Assembly (NCBI GenBank): GCA_003209655.1
Contig: QCPW01000001.1
Location: forward strand, 481,160 to 545,159
DNA length: 64,000 nt
Reading direction: 5' to 3'
Origin: Prochlorococcus sp. AG-442-M23
GTDB taxonomy: Bacteria > Cyanobacteriota > Cyanobacteriia > PCC-6307 > Cyanobiaceae
Both the position numbers and the translations under genes were made by a program. Under the pieces are notes generated by a model. That model was not told the origin of the DNA. It saw nothing but the letters and a program-made list of their open reading frames with translations, and made no database searches. Below are positions 1-9,074 of this stretch, in pieces. Positions within the stretch are counted from its first letter, which is position 1. Each line of letters opens with the position of its first letter.

Positions 1-2266
1 TTATGGAACTTGTCGCCATCAATAATGCCGCTATTGATGGTGTTAAAAGAATGCCATATTTGGGAAATAGAACACCTGCAGCTATTGGTATTGCTATTAA
101 GTTATAGCCAAAAGCCCAAAAGATATTTTGTTTAATTTTTCTAATTGTTCTTTTCGCAAGAGTAAATGCATAAGGTAACCCAGATAGCTGATCTCCCATT
201 AATACAACATCTGCATTTGCTTTTGCAATCTGGGTACCTGAACCAACGGCGATTCCTAAGTTGGAGGCAGCCAAAGCAGGAGCATCATTAATACCATCTC
301 CAATCATGGCAACTTTATTGTTTTTCTTTAAATCTTGAATAATTTGTAATTTCATTTCTGGAAGAAGATCCCATTTTAATTCATCTTCTTTACTACCTAA
401 TTGTTGAGCTAAATGTACTACAGACTCTCTTCTATCTCCACTTAAAATATTAAGCTTGTAATTATCCTCCCTCAATTTTTGAACAGAACTTATGGAATCT
501 TCTCTTAATAAATCTCCTAGTAAAATAAATCCAACTAATGAACAATTTATACTGACTCCAATTACTGAATAGGATTTGTATTCTTCAGTTTCTAATTTTT
601 TCTTAGATTCTCTATCAATAATTACTCCTTTGCTAGATAACCATTCTATGCTTCCAATATCGATTACTCCATCAATCGACTCAAGATCTCCTGAAATTCC
701 TCTACCAGATTCTGTATGTATTCTTTTGATTGGAAGTAAATTAAGATTTTGTTTTTTCGCTTCTTTAACTAATGCACTAGCGATGGGATGTCTGCTTTGA
801 CTTTCTAGACTTGCAGATATCTTTAATAGACGTAAATTATCATCACTATTTATATAGTCAATTATAAAAGGCTCTCCTTTTGTTAAAGTTCCTGTCTTAT
901 CAAAAATAATATGATTGATTTTGGATGCCATTTCTATTTTGTCTCCTCCTTTAAATAAAACCCCCTTTTTTGCAGCTTTCCCTGAAGCGACAGTTATGAC
1001 GGTGGGAGTAGCAAGACCCAGTGCACAAGGACAGGCTATTACTAAAACAGCAATTGAGAGTTGAATGGCTAAACTTAAAAAATTTTCAGCATTACTACCT
1101 AAAGAATTATGTAGTGAATGGTTTGATGAGGTTATTAATTCATGATGATTATGTATCAATAAATCTGGCCAAATTAGTTTTGCGTATTTCCACCAAAAAA
1201 AGAAGCTTGAAGTTGCCATGAAAAGTACCAAGTATGTAAATTTACCTGCAATTTGATCTGCAATTCTTTGAATGGGTGGTTTATTATTTTGGACTGATTC
1301 AATTAGACTTACTAATTTCGCGAGAGAGGTTTCATCTCCGACTTTTGTAACTTTTAATCTTAATGTTGAATTTAAATTTAATGAGCCATTGAGTAAATGT
1401 TCTCCTGCTTTAACATTGATAGCTTTAGATTCACCCGTTATGTGAGAAACATCTATGGATGAATTTCCCTCAATGACAATGCAGTCAGCAGGTATTCGAT
1501 CCCCAGCTAATAATTGTATTTCATCTCCAGTTTTTAAAGAATTAACTCTTACTGATTTAACTTTGTTTCCTTTTAAATAAATCCTTGCCATTTCTGGTTG
1601 TAGATCTAATAATTCGCCAATTGATGAACCAGTATGATACTTTGCTCTTTCTTCTAGAAAACGTCCAATTAGTATAAACCCTAGCAACATTACTGGTTCA
1701 TTAAAGAAACAAGGAAAACCAGTGGATGGGAACATTAATGATAAAAGACTTGTTAAGTAAGCACTGGTTACACCCAGAGCTACTAAAGAATCCATATCTG
1801 GTCGATTTTTTAAAAAGGATCTAAATCCTTTGATTAAAATTTCTCTTCCGGGAAATAATAAAGCTGTGGTGGAAAGTAAAGCATGAAAGAACAAATTACC
1901 CAATATTGGTAAGTTTAAATAACCTCCCTCTGCTAGATGCCCTAATCCTGAAAATAATAAAAGTATGATGGCGAAATTAAGTTTCTTCCATTCATTAATC
2001 CATTTCTTTTTTTTTTCTAATTGAACTTTATTTACTTTTTTCGAAAAATCATTTATGTATATCTTTGAAGGGAATCCGTTTTTTTGAAGGTTTTCTAAAA
2101 CCTGATCCATATTTTGAAAAGTTTTATTAGTTTCAAAATATGCACTTTCAGTGAGTAAGTTTACAGAGACCTTTTCAATGCCATCGAAATTTTTTAATAT
2201 ATTTTCCACCGTGCTAACACAACCTCCACATTTCATTCCAGATATATTTATTTGAACGCTTTTCAT
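1..2266 (-). CDS. Copper-type P1B ATPase (3' end beyond window)
   Basis: Heavy-metal-transporting P-type ATPase of the inner or thylakoid membrane, which pumps Cu(+) using ATP. The reverse-strand reading frame starts at ATG 2266-2264. An N-terminal HMA domain has the metal motif GMKCGGC at about residues 11-17. The reverse strand near 1005-1030 encodes the CPC intramembrane motif (ACPCALGLA). The phosphorylation loop DKTGTLT lies near 880-900 and the hinge GDGINDAP near 285-310. The frame runs open off the left edge, so the C-terminal tail is missing. The CPC motif plus a single HMA points to the CtaA/PacS copper group; a broader soft-metal ATPase is possible. It is divergent from the ycf37-like gene across a 120-bp AT-rich spacer. 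Confidence 0.9.
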   Translation of the reverse strand, partial: MKSVQINISGMKCGGCVSTVENILKNFDGIEKVSVNLLTESAYFETNKTFQNMDQVLENLQKNGFPSKIYINDFSKKVNKVQLEKKKKWINEWKKLNFAIILLLFSGLGHLAEGGYLNLPILGNLFFHALLSTTALLFPGREILIKGFRSFLKNRPDMDSLVALGVTSAYLTSLLSLMFPSTGFPCFFNEPVMLLGFILIGRFLEERAKYHTGSSIGELLDLQPEMARIYLKGNKVKSVRVNSLKTGDEIQLLAGDRIPADCIVIEGNSSIDVSHITGESKAINVKAGEHLLNGSLNLNSTLRLKVTKVGDETSLAKLVSLIESVQNNKPPIQRIADQIAGKFTYLVLFMATSSFFFWWKYAKLIWPDLLIHNHHELITSSNHSLHNSLGSNAENFLSLAIQLSIAVLVIACPCALGLATPTVITVASGKAAKKGVLFKGGDKIEMASKINHIIFDKTGTLTKGEPFIIDYINSDDNLRLLKISASLESQSRHPIASALVKEAKKQNLNLLPIKRIHTESGRGISGDLESIDGVIDIGSIEWLSSKGVIIDRESKKKLETEEYKSYSVIGVSINCSLVGFILLGDLLREDSISSVQKLREDNYKLNILSGDRRESVVHLAQQLGSKEDELKWDLLPEMKLQIIQDLKKNNKVAMIGDGINDAPALAASNLGIAVGSGTQIAKANADVVLMGDQLSGLPYAFTLAKRTIRKIKQNIFWAFGYNLIAIPIAAGVLFPKYGILLTPSIAALLMATSSI

Positions 2267-2386
2267 ATTTTTTTTGAAATGAAAGAATATTAATGCTTAA
2301 TTTTATTCATAATTATAATAATAAATGTTATAGAATTTTTAAATAGTTGATGTTTAATTGACTAATTTAATTTTATTAAAAAAAAA

Positions 2387-2908
2387 GTGCCAAGTAATCA
2401 GAACAGAGACAATTTTATTGATAAAGCTTTTACTGTAATAGCTGAATCTATTGTTAAGATCATGCCAATTGCTGAAAAAGAAAAAAAAGCTTATATATAC
2501 TATCGAGACGGATTGGCTGCTCAAAATAATGGCGATTATTCAGAAGCTTTGGAATACTATAAAGAAAGTTTATTACTAGAAGAAAATAAAATTGATAGAG
2601 GAGAAACTTTAAAAAATATGGCAATAATTTATATGAGTAATGGAGAGGAAGATCTTTCAATAGAAACTTATCAAAAAGCCTTAGTTGAAAATCCAAAACA
2701 ACCATCCTGTCTTAAAAATATAGGTTTAATTTATGAAAAAAGGGGAAGATACGCTGAACAGAATGGTGATTTAGATCAAAGAGATATTTGGTTTGACAAA
2801 GCTGCAGAAGTTTGGTCTAAGGCAGTGAGGCTTTATCCAGGTGGATATCTAGATATTGAAAATTGGTTAAAAACTTCTGGTAGGAGCTCAATTGATATTT
2901 ATCTTTGA
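2387..2908 (+). CDS. ycf37: Ycf37-like TPR protein (photosystem I assembly related)
   Basis: A 173-residue protein beginning at GTG. It contains at least two consecutive tetratricopeptide-like units at about residues 40-110: a helix-turn-helix with [19 protein letters not shown], then [18 protein letters not shown]. Size and TPR spacing match cyanobacterial Ycf37, which is implicated in photosystem I assembly or stability and is membrane-associated. No signal peptide is obvious here, but a hydrophobic stretch ([15 protein letters not shown]) near residues 15-29 could anchor or pack against a membrane. It ends 7 bases before the convergent radA stop. The TPR call is firm; the Ycf37 name is a family inference. 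Confidence 0.75.
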   Translation: MPSNQNRDNFIDKAFTVIAESIVKIMPIAEKEKKAYIYYRDGLAAQNNGDYSEALEYYKESLLLEENKIDRGETLKNMAIIYMSNGEEDLSIETYQKALVENPKQPSCLKNIGLIYEKRGRYAEQNGDLDQRDIWFDKAAEVWSKAVRLYPGGYLDIENWLKTSGRSSIDIYL

Positions 2909-2915
2909 AATTTCG

Positions 2916-4274
2916 TTAAACTTTCTGTTCTAAAACATAATTCATGGCTTCGTTTATGTCAGAAATTTCTTTGATATGAATTAGACTTTGAAAATTATCT
3001 TTAATTTCAAAAGTTGTTTTAGGTATCAAAATATTTTTAAAACCTATCCTTATAGCCTCATCAATTTTTGCACGAAGATTATATGCCTGCCTTACCTGAC
3101 CACTTAAACCTAATTCTCCAATATATGAACAATTTTTTAAAGGCGGAATATTTTTTAAGCTTGATAATATTGATATTGCAACACCTAAATCTGAAGATGG
3201 GTCATTTATTTCAAAGCCTCCTCCTGTGGCTATATAACAGTCATATTCTGATAATTTAATACCGACATGTTTTTCTATGACTGCTAATATCTGATGTAAT
3301 CTATTGATGCTAATTCCAGTTGTTGTTCTTCTAGGGTTATTGTAGAAAGTTTTATTCACCAAAGCTTGAATATCTACAGCAAATGGTCTAGATCCTTCAT
3401 TTGTTATTGTGGTTGTGACACCAGATATATGTTCTTTATTTGTGAAGATTGAACTAGGGTTGGAAACTTCTTCTAAACCATTTTCAAACATTTCGAAGAT
3501 TCCAATTTCAAAAGTTGATCCAAACCTATTTTTTATACCTCTTAGTAATCTATGTGAGGCAATATTATCTCCCTCAAAATTAAGTACAACATCCACTAAA
3601 TGTTCTAAAGTTTTTGGTCCTGCAAGAGCTCCTTCTTTAGTTACATGGCCGATTATCAATAACGCTACATTATTAGCTTTAGCGAGTTTCTGAAGTTCGG
3701 ATGAACAAGTTCTTACTTGGGAGACAGATCCTGGAGAACTTTCCATTTCATCATTATAAATAGCTTGGATACTATCAATAATCGCAAAACTAGGTTTAAT
3801 TTTTATAATCTCTTCGATAATTAAAGATAAGTTAGTTTCTGCATAAATTTTTAGATCGAGGCTGTTTTGATTTAATCGTTCCCATCTTATTTTTACTTGT
3901 TCCAAAGATTCTTCTGCAGTTATATACAAAACTTTTTCATTGAGGGATATTATTCCTGCAGATTGAAGCACTATTGTACTTTTACCAATCCCTGGTTCTC
4001 CCCCAAGTAAAACTATAGATCCTGGTACTATTCCACCACCGAGAACTCTATCAAATTCTCTAAAACCACTCGTAAATCTTGATATTGTATCTATTTCTAT
4101 TTCATTAAAGAGCTTAGAATTTTTACTTTCGGTAATATTTGTTGTTTTAGCTCTTGGTTTTTTCTTTTCTTCAATGATTGTATTCCATTCATTACAATTT
4201 ATGCATCTACCAAAGTATTGAGAAGTTTCAGATCCGCAATTTTGACAAATAAAAGTCGAAAATTTATTAGACAT
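2916..4274 (-). CDS. radA: DNA repair protein RadA
   Basis: RadA/Sms, a RecA-like ATPase that promotes branch migration in recombinational repair. The 452 residues are full length. A C4 zinc finger uses Cys10, Cys13, Cys24 and Cys27. Walker A GGEPGIGKST is at 91-100. The RadA-specific KNRFG motif is at 248-252. A Lon-protease-like C-terminal domain follows (TGISINRLHQILAVIEKH through the DPSSDLGVAIS region). It starts with ATG and is divergent from rpaB across about 106 bp. The gene stands alone on its strand. Confidence 0.97.
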   Translation of the reverse strand: MSNKFSTFICQNCGSETSQYFGRCINCNEWNTIIEEKKKPRAKTTNITESKNSKLFNEIEIDTISRFTSGFREFDRVLGGGIVPGSIVLLGGEPGIGKSTIVLQSAGIISLNEKVLYITAEESLEQVKIRWERLNQNSLDLKIYAETNLSLIIEEIIKIKPSFAIIDSIQAIYNDEMESSPGSVSQVRTCSSELQKLAKANNVALLIIGHVTKEGALAGPKTLEHLVDVVLNFEGDNIASHRLLRGIKNRFGSTFEIGIFEMFENGLEEVSNPSSIFTNKEHISGVTTTITNEGSRPFAVDIQALVNKTFYNNPRRTTTGISINRLHQILAVIEKHVGIKLSEYDCYIATGGGFEINDPSSDLGVAISILSSLKNIPPLKNCSYIGELGLSGQVRQAYNLRAKIDEAIRIGFKNILIPKTTFEIKDNFQSLIHIKEISDINEAMNYVLEQKV

Positions 4275-4380
4275 TTAATTTTAAATTAGATTGACGAACT
4301 AATATGTTTGGGATATTGCCCCTCTACAAGTTAGATTGGTTAAAAGATAAATTCTCTTACTGATTAGCTAATAGAAACAA

Positions 4381-5127
4381 ATGGCTGTATCTAGTCAAAC
4401 AAAAGAAACAATTCTTGTCGCTGATGACGAGGCGAGTATTAGAAGAATTCTTGAAACTCGTCTCTCAATGATTGGTTACAAGGTTGTAACCGCTTGTGAT
4501 GGTAAAGAAGCATTAAAATTGTTCAAAGACTACGATCCTGATTTGGTGGTACTCGACGTTATGATGCCAAAATTAGATGGTTATGGTGTTTGTCAAGAAT
4601 TAAGAAAAGATTCTGATGTCCCGATTGTCATGTTGACTGCGTTAGGAGATGTAGCAGATAGAATTACTGGATTAGAATTAGGCGCTGATGATTATGTCGT
4701 TAAACCATTTAGTCCAAAAGAATTAGAGGCTAGGATTAGGTGTGTACTAAGACGAATAGATAAGGAACAACTTCCTGGTATGCCTAATTCAGGTTTAATT
4801 TTGGTCACGGATATAAAAATTGATACAAATAGAAGACAAGTCTTTAAAAGTGATGAAAGAATCAGATTAACTGGAATGGAATTCAGTCTTTTAGAGCTTT
4901 TAGTCAGTCGATCAGGAGAGCCATTTAGTCGAGGAGAGATTTTAAAAGAAGTTTGGGGTTACACGCCTGAAAGACATGTAGATACAAGAGTAGTGGATGT
5001 TCATATATCTAGATTAAGATCAAAATTGGAAGCTGATCCTGCAAATCCTGAATTAATTCTCACAGCAAGAGGAACGGGATATCTTTTTCAGAGAATAGTT
5101 GATCTATCTCCATTTGATAATAAATAG
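4381..5127 (+). CDS. rpaB: OmpR-family response regulator RpaB (Ycf27)
   Basis: DNA-binding response regulator of 248 residues. The receiver domain (about 9-125) has acidic residues DDE at 15-17, phospho-acceptor Asp59 in VVLDVMMP, and the conserved KPF segment. The C-terminal OmpR-type winged helix (about 140-240) includes GEPFSRGEILKEVWGY and the DTRVVDVHISRLRSKLE recognition region. The family (RpaB/Ycf27) controls high-light and photosystem genes by binding HLR1 elements. Its stop codon is followed directly by the plsX ATG, so it probably leads the lipid operon. I saw no clear HLR1 repeat in the 106-bp spacer to radA. Confidence 0.93.
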   Translation: MAVSSQTKETILVADDEASIRRILETRLSMIGYKVVTACDGKEALKLFKDYDPDLVVLDVMMPKLDGYGVCQELRKDSDVPIVMLTALGDVADRITGLELGADDYVVKPFSPKELEARIRCVLRRIDKEQLPGMPNSGLILVTDIKIDTNRRQVFKSDERIRLTGMEFSLLELLVSRSGEPFSRGEILKEVWGYTPERHVDTRVVDVHISRLRSKLEADPANPELILTARGTGYLFQRIVDLSPFDNK

Positions 5128-6474
5128 ATGGAAAAATATTCTTCTAATAAAAAGTCTAGAGCTATAAGAAGATTAGTTATTTGGTATAAAAGAAATTCTG
5201 CTGTAACTTCAATAGTTGATACTGCGGCTAATTCTGCCTCCACAGCAAGTAATGTGGCGGGTAACGTAGCAGGAAATGTAGTCTCTAGTGCTGAATCAGT
5301 TGTTAATACTGCAACCAGCGTAGTTTCAAATGCTAGTTCAATTGCAAAGAATACATTGCAGCCATTAGTTTTTGATCCTTTAAAAAGGTTGCAAAATAAT
5401 GATAACTTGATAAACAAAAAAGAGGTATTAAATTCTGAGAGGATTTGGATCGCAGTTGATGGTATGGGTGGTGATTATGCACCTGTACCCATTTTGGAGG
5501 GTTGCCTTGATGCTATTAGTAGATTCCCAATAAATATAAAGTTTGTAGGAAAAATTGAAAAAGTTAGATTTGAAGCTGAAAAAGTTGGTTTATTAGATTT
5601 ATTGGAGAAAGAAATTGATAACAATCGTCTTGAATTAATAGATAGTGGAGACCCCATAGGAATGGATGAAGAGGCGACTTCAGTAAGAAAGAGAAGAGAT
5701 GCAAGCATAAATATTGCTATGGATTTAGTTAAAACTAATAGGGCAAAAGCAGTTTACTCCGCAGGCAACTCAGGTGCTCTTATGGCATCTGCAATATTCA
5801 GGATCGGGCGACTAAAAGGTATCGAACGCCCTGCAATAGGAGCATTGTTTCCAACAAGAGATCAAACTCGACCTGTATTAGTTTTGGATGTTGGAGCAAA
5901 TACTGATTGCAAGCCATCTTATCTGCATCAATTTGCTCTTCTTGGTAATATTTATGCCAAGGATGTTTTACAAATAAAAAAGCCACGAATTGGTTTATTA
6001 AATATTGGAGAAGAAGAATGTAAAGGTAATGATTTGTCTTTAAAAACATATGAATTACTTTCTAATGAAAAAAGTTTTAATTTTGGGGGTAATTGTGAAG
6101 GAAGAGATGTTTTGTCTGGAAATTTTGATGTAGTCGTATGCGACGGTTTTACAGGTAATATATTACTTAAATTTCTTGAGTCAGTTGGAGGAGTTTTATT
6201 GGATATATTAAAATCTGAACTGCCAAGAGGAAGAAGGGGTAAGGTTGGTTCTGCTTTTTTAAAAAGTAATTTACTAAGGATTAAAAAACGGTTGGATCAT
6301 GCTGAACATGGAGGAGCATTATTGCTTGGTGTAAATGGTATTTGCGTAATTGGACATGGTAGTAGCAAGTCTTTATCTGTTGTAAGTGCTCTGCGTTTGG
6401 CTCACTCCGCGGTAAATCATAATGTAATGGAAAATTTAAATCAGCTTCAAAAGCTTCAAGTTTTAAATTCTTAA
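5128..6474 (+). CDS. plsX: Phosphate acyltransferase PlsX with long N-terminal extension
   Basis: PlsX makes acyl-phosphate from acyl-ACP as the first committed step toward phosphatidic acid. The conserved domain starts near residue 106 (IWIAVDGMGGDYAP) and continues with the YSAGNSGALMA and DGFTGNILLK motifs. The protein is 448 residues, roughly 100 more than the usual 330-350. The extra N-terminus (about 1-105) has a basic start (KSRAIRRLVIWYKR) and then a low-complexity Ala/Ser/Val/Asn stretch with near-repeats such as VAGNVAGN. There is no gap between the rpaB stop and this ATG. An internal start giving a normal-length PlsX lacks an in-frame ATG before GMGG, so the extension is probably translated. 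Confidence 0.93.
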   Translation: MEKYSSNKKSRAIRRLVIWYKRNSAVTSIVDTAANSASTASNVAGNVAGNVVSSAESVVNTATSVVSNASSIAKNTLQPLVFDPLKRLQNNDNLINKKEVLNSERIWIAVDGMGGDYAPVPILEGCLDAISRFPINIKFVGKIEKVRFEAEKVGLLDLLEKEIDNNRLELIDSGDPIGMDEEATSVRKRRDASINIAMDLVKTNRAKAVYSAGNSGALMASAIFRIGRLKGIERPAIGALFPTRDQTRPVLVLDVGANTDCKPSYLHQFALLGNIYAKDVLQIKKPRIGLLNIGEEECKGNDLSLKTYELLSNEKSFNFGGNCEGRDVLSGNFDVVVCDGFTGNILLKFLESVGGVLLDILKSELPRGRRGKVGSAFLKSNLLRIKKRLDHAEHGGALLLGVNGICVIGHGSSKSLSVVSALRLAHSAVNHNVMENLNQLQKLQVLNS

Positions 6475-6527
6475 AACATATTTTGTCAGATTTATGTTTG
6501 ACTTATATAAGTAATTAGACAACTCTT

Positions 6528-7535
6528 TTGGAAGAAATAAATTTAAATCAAATCGGAGTCTCATTTAAGGGCAGTGGAAGTTATGTGCCAAATCAAATTC
6601 TTACTAATCAGGATATAAGTAAGAAAGTAGATACTAGTGATGAATGGATAAAATCGAGAACAGGTATATCTCAGAGAAGGATATCTGGGTTAGATGAAGA
6701 TGTAAGTCAAATGGGTTATGAAGCGGCATTAGCAGCAATTAAGATGACTAAATGGGATTTAGATACAATTGATTTAATAATTTTAGCCACTTCAACCCCA
6801 AATGATTTATTTGGTTGTGCGCCTAATATTCAAGAAAAATTGGGTGCAAATAATGCTGTAGCTTTTGATTTGACAGCTGCATGCAGCGGTTTTTTATTTG
6901 CGGTAATAACAGCTTCTCAATTTTTAAAAACAGGAAGCTATAAAAGAGCTTTAGTTATTGGCTCTGATCAACTATCAAGCTATGTAGATTGGAATGACAG
7001 AAAAAGTTGTATCTTATTTGGAGATGGAGCAGGGGCTATAGCAATGGAAGCAACAAATGAGTTTGATAATTTAATTGGATTTGACATGAAAACTGATGGG
7101 CAAAGAGGTTGTTTTTTAAATCTTTCATCTCAAAATAATCAAGAGGTAATTGTTGATAATATTAATTATTCAAATGGTGGTTTTTCTTCAATTACAATGA
7201 ATGGTCAGGAGGTATATAAATTTGCAGTTAGAGAAGTGCCGTTAATTATTGAAAATTTATTTAAAAAAACTAACTATACTTCAGAGAAAATTGATTGGTT
7301 GTTGTTACATCAAGCTAATCAAAGAATATTAGATTCTGTCGGAGATAAACTAAATGTCTCGAAAGGAAAAATTCTAAGTAATTTGAGTGACTATGGAAAT
7401 ACCTCAGCTGCAACAATTCCCTTAATACTTGATGAGGCTGTAAGAAATAAGAAAATTAAACAAAATGATATTATTGCAACTAGTGGCTTTGGCGCTGGGT
7501 TAAGTTGGGGTGCAGCCCTTATTCGCTGGGGTTAA
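6528..7535 (+). CDS. fabH: 3-oxoacyl-[ACP] synthase III
   Basis: FabH starts fatty-acid synthesis by condensing acetyl-CoA with malonyl-ACP. The 335 residues carry the full Cys-His-Asn triad: Cys119 in the TAACSGF motif, His261 in LLHQANQR and Asn291 in GNTSAATIP. The C-terminal SGFGAGLSWG glycine-rich segment is present. The start is TTG at 6528; no ATG lies early enough to keep the conserved GVSFKGSGSYVPN strand, which supports the non-ATG start. It follows plsX by 53 bp and precedes fabD by 14 bp. Confidence 0.96.
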   Translation: MEEINLNQIGVSFKGSGSYVPNQILTNQDISKKVDTSDEWIKSRTGISQRRISGLDEDVSQMGYEAALAAIKMTKWDLDTIDLIILATSTPNDLFGCAPNIQEKLGANNAVAFDLTAACSGFLFAVITASQFLKTGSYKRALVIGSDQLSSYVDWNDRKSCILFGDGAGAIAMEATNEFDNLIGFDMKTDGQRGCFLNLSSQNNQEVIVDNINYSNGGFSSITMNGQEVYKFAVREVPLIIENLFKKTNYTSEKIDWLLLHQANQRILDSVGDKLNVSKGKILSNLSDYGNTSAATIPLILDEAVRNKKIKQNDIIATSGFGAGLSWGAALIRWG

Positions 7536-7549
7536 AAAAAAACTTTATT

Positions 7550-8446
7550 ATGACAGTAGCTTGGGTTTTCCCTGGACAGGGCTCACAAAAAATTGGAATG
7601 GCAAATAAGATCATAAATTTGCCAAATGCAAAAGATAGATTTAATTACACCTCTAAAGTATTCGGAAAGAATTTGTTTGAAATTTGTGAACAAGTTTCGG
7701 AGAACAATAATCTTCATGAAGACCTAAACAATACTAAGAACACGCAAATTTGTCTTTTTTTGGTTGAGTCTGTTTTATTAGATTCCTTAAAGGAAAATGG
7801 TTTTAAACCGAACTATATTGCTGGTCATAGTTTAGGTGAAATCACAGCTTTATATTGTGCCGGTGTTTTATCTTTTATAGATTCTGTATTACTCATAAAA
7901 GAAAGATCCAAATTAATGGCAGAAGCTGCAAAGGGATCAATGGCAGCATTAATTGGTTTTGATAGAAAAGAACTGGAGTTTTTGGTCGAGGAGATTGATG
8001 AACTGGTAATAGCAAATGATAATAGTGATTCTCAAGTTGTCTTATCAGGAAGCGAAAAGGCTTTAGATAATATTTCAAAACGTATTACTTGTAAAAGATT
8101 TCTTAAACTTAATGTTTCAGGTGCTTTTCATTCACCATTTATGAAAGAACCATCAATTAAATTTTCAAAATATTTGGATAATATTGAATTTAAGCATCCT
8201 AATTTTCCTGTTATCAGCAATTCTCATCCTTCACTATCTAATGATCCTAAGGAATTAAAAGATAGATTAAAAAATCAAATGTGCAATGGTGTTAGGTGGC
8301 GGGAAACTATGAATTTAATGGCAGAAAATAGTGATCTCCATATTGTAGAGATTGGCCCTTCAAATGTATTAGGAGGCTTAGGAAAAAGGCATTTAAAGGA
8401 AGTAAAGATTTCTCAAGTTTCTTCTGCGGATCAAATTAACTATTGA
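7550..8446 (+). CDS. fabD: Malonyl-CoA:ACP transacylase
   Basis: FabD moves the malonyl group from CoA to acyl carrier protein. From the ATG at 7550 the 298-residue product begins MTVAWVFPGQGSQ, the typical FabD start. This rules out the longer frame that opens inside fabH. The nucleophile is Ser94 in AGHSLGE and the catalytic His lies in the SGAFHSPFM motif near 200. It sits between fabH and plsC, 3 bp before plsC, so the group is very likely cotranscribed. Confidence 0.96.
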   Translation: MTVAWVFPGQGSQKIGMANKIINLPNAKDRFNYTSKVFGKNLFEICEQVSENNNLHEDLNNTKNTQICLFLVESVLLDSLKENGFKPNYIAGHSLGEITALYCAGVLSFIDSVLLIKERSKLMAEAAKGSMAALIGFDRKELEFLVEEIDELVIANDNSDSQVVLSGSEKALDNISKRITCKRFLKLNVSGAFHSPFMKEPSIKFSKYLDNIEFKHPNFPVISNSHPSLSNDPKELKDRLKNQMCNGVRWRETMNLMAENSDLHIVEIGPSNVLGGLGKRHLKEVKISQVSSADQINY

Positions 8447-8449
8447 TTT

Positions 8450-9070
8450 ATGAAAACTAACTTTTTTCAAATAATAATCTACCAATTCGTAAGTAAAGTA
8501 ATTATATTTCCTATTTATAAATTCCTTTTTAGAGGAGTTTTAATTGGGAGAAAAAATATTCCAAAAAACGGGTCCTTTATATTGGTATCTAATCATGGAT
8601 CCTTGCTTGACCCGCCTTTATTAGGTCATGCTGTTGGTCACAATATAGCTTTTATGGCTAAGTCAGAACTTTTTGGAATCCCATTACTTGGCTTTATCAT
8701 CAAAGCTTGTGGAGCTTATCCTGTAAAAAGAGGCATGGTTGACAAAAATACTATTAAAATTGCATGTGAAAAATTATCAAATAATAATAGTATTGGAATT
8801 TTTATTGACGGAACTCGTCAAAAAGATGGTCGTGTAAACAAGCCAAAACAAGGAGCAGCACTTTTAGCAACTAAGAACCAAAAATTGATGTTACCAGTTG
8901 CAATTATTAATTCACATAGATTAGTTAGATTCAAATCTTTTATTCCAATTTTTACAAAAATAGTTATTAGAGTTGGAAAACCTATTAAACCTCCCAAAGT
9001 TTCATCAAAGGATGATTTATTAACTTTAACAAGCTATTTGCAGGAATCTATAAATAATATGCTTGATTAA
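8450..9070 (+). CDS. plsC: 1-acyl-sn-glycerol-3-phosphate acyltransferase
   Basis: PlsC-type lysophosphatidic acid acyltransferase at the membrane, producing phosphatidic acid. The 206-residue protein has an N-terminal hydrophobic region, the NHGSLLDPP version of the HX4D catalytic motif (His49, Asp54), and the glycerol-phosphate-binding block FIDGTR at 118-123, where most family members read FPEGTR. A VAIINSHRL region follows. Last gene of the rpaB-plsX-fabH-fabD-plsC run; its stop lies 4 bp from the convergent tsaB stop. Substrate specificity cannot be told from sequence. Confidence 0.9.
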   Translation: MKTNFFQIIIYQFVSKVIIFPIYKFLFRGVLIGRKNIPKNGSFILVSNHGSLLDPPLLGHAVGHNIAFMAKSELFGIPLLGFIIKACGAYPVKRGMVDKNTIKIACEKLSNNNSIGIFIDGTRQKDGRVNKPKQGAALLATKNQKLMLPVAIINSHRLVRFKSFIPIFTKIVIRVGKPIKPPKVSSKDDLLTLTSYLQESINNMLD

Positions 9071-9074
9071 AATT

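Noticed and set aside
576..800. 74-residue forward frame inside the copper ATPase
   Set aside because: Antisense shadow of the ATPase; no domain.
5088..5417. 109-residue reverse-strand frame over the rpaB/plsX junction
   Set aside because: It is the antisense shadow of the Ala/Ser/Val repeats of PlsX and has no ribosome-binding site or family resemblance.
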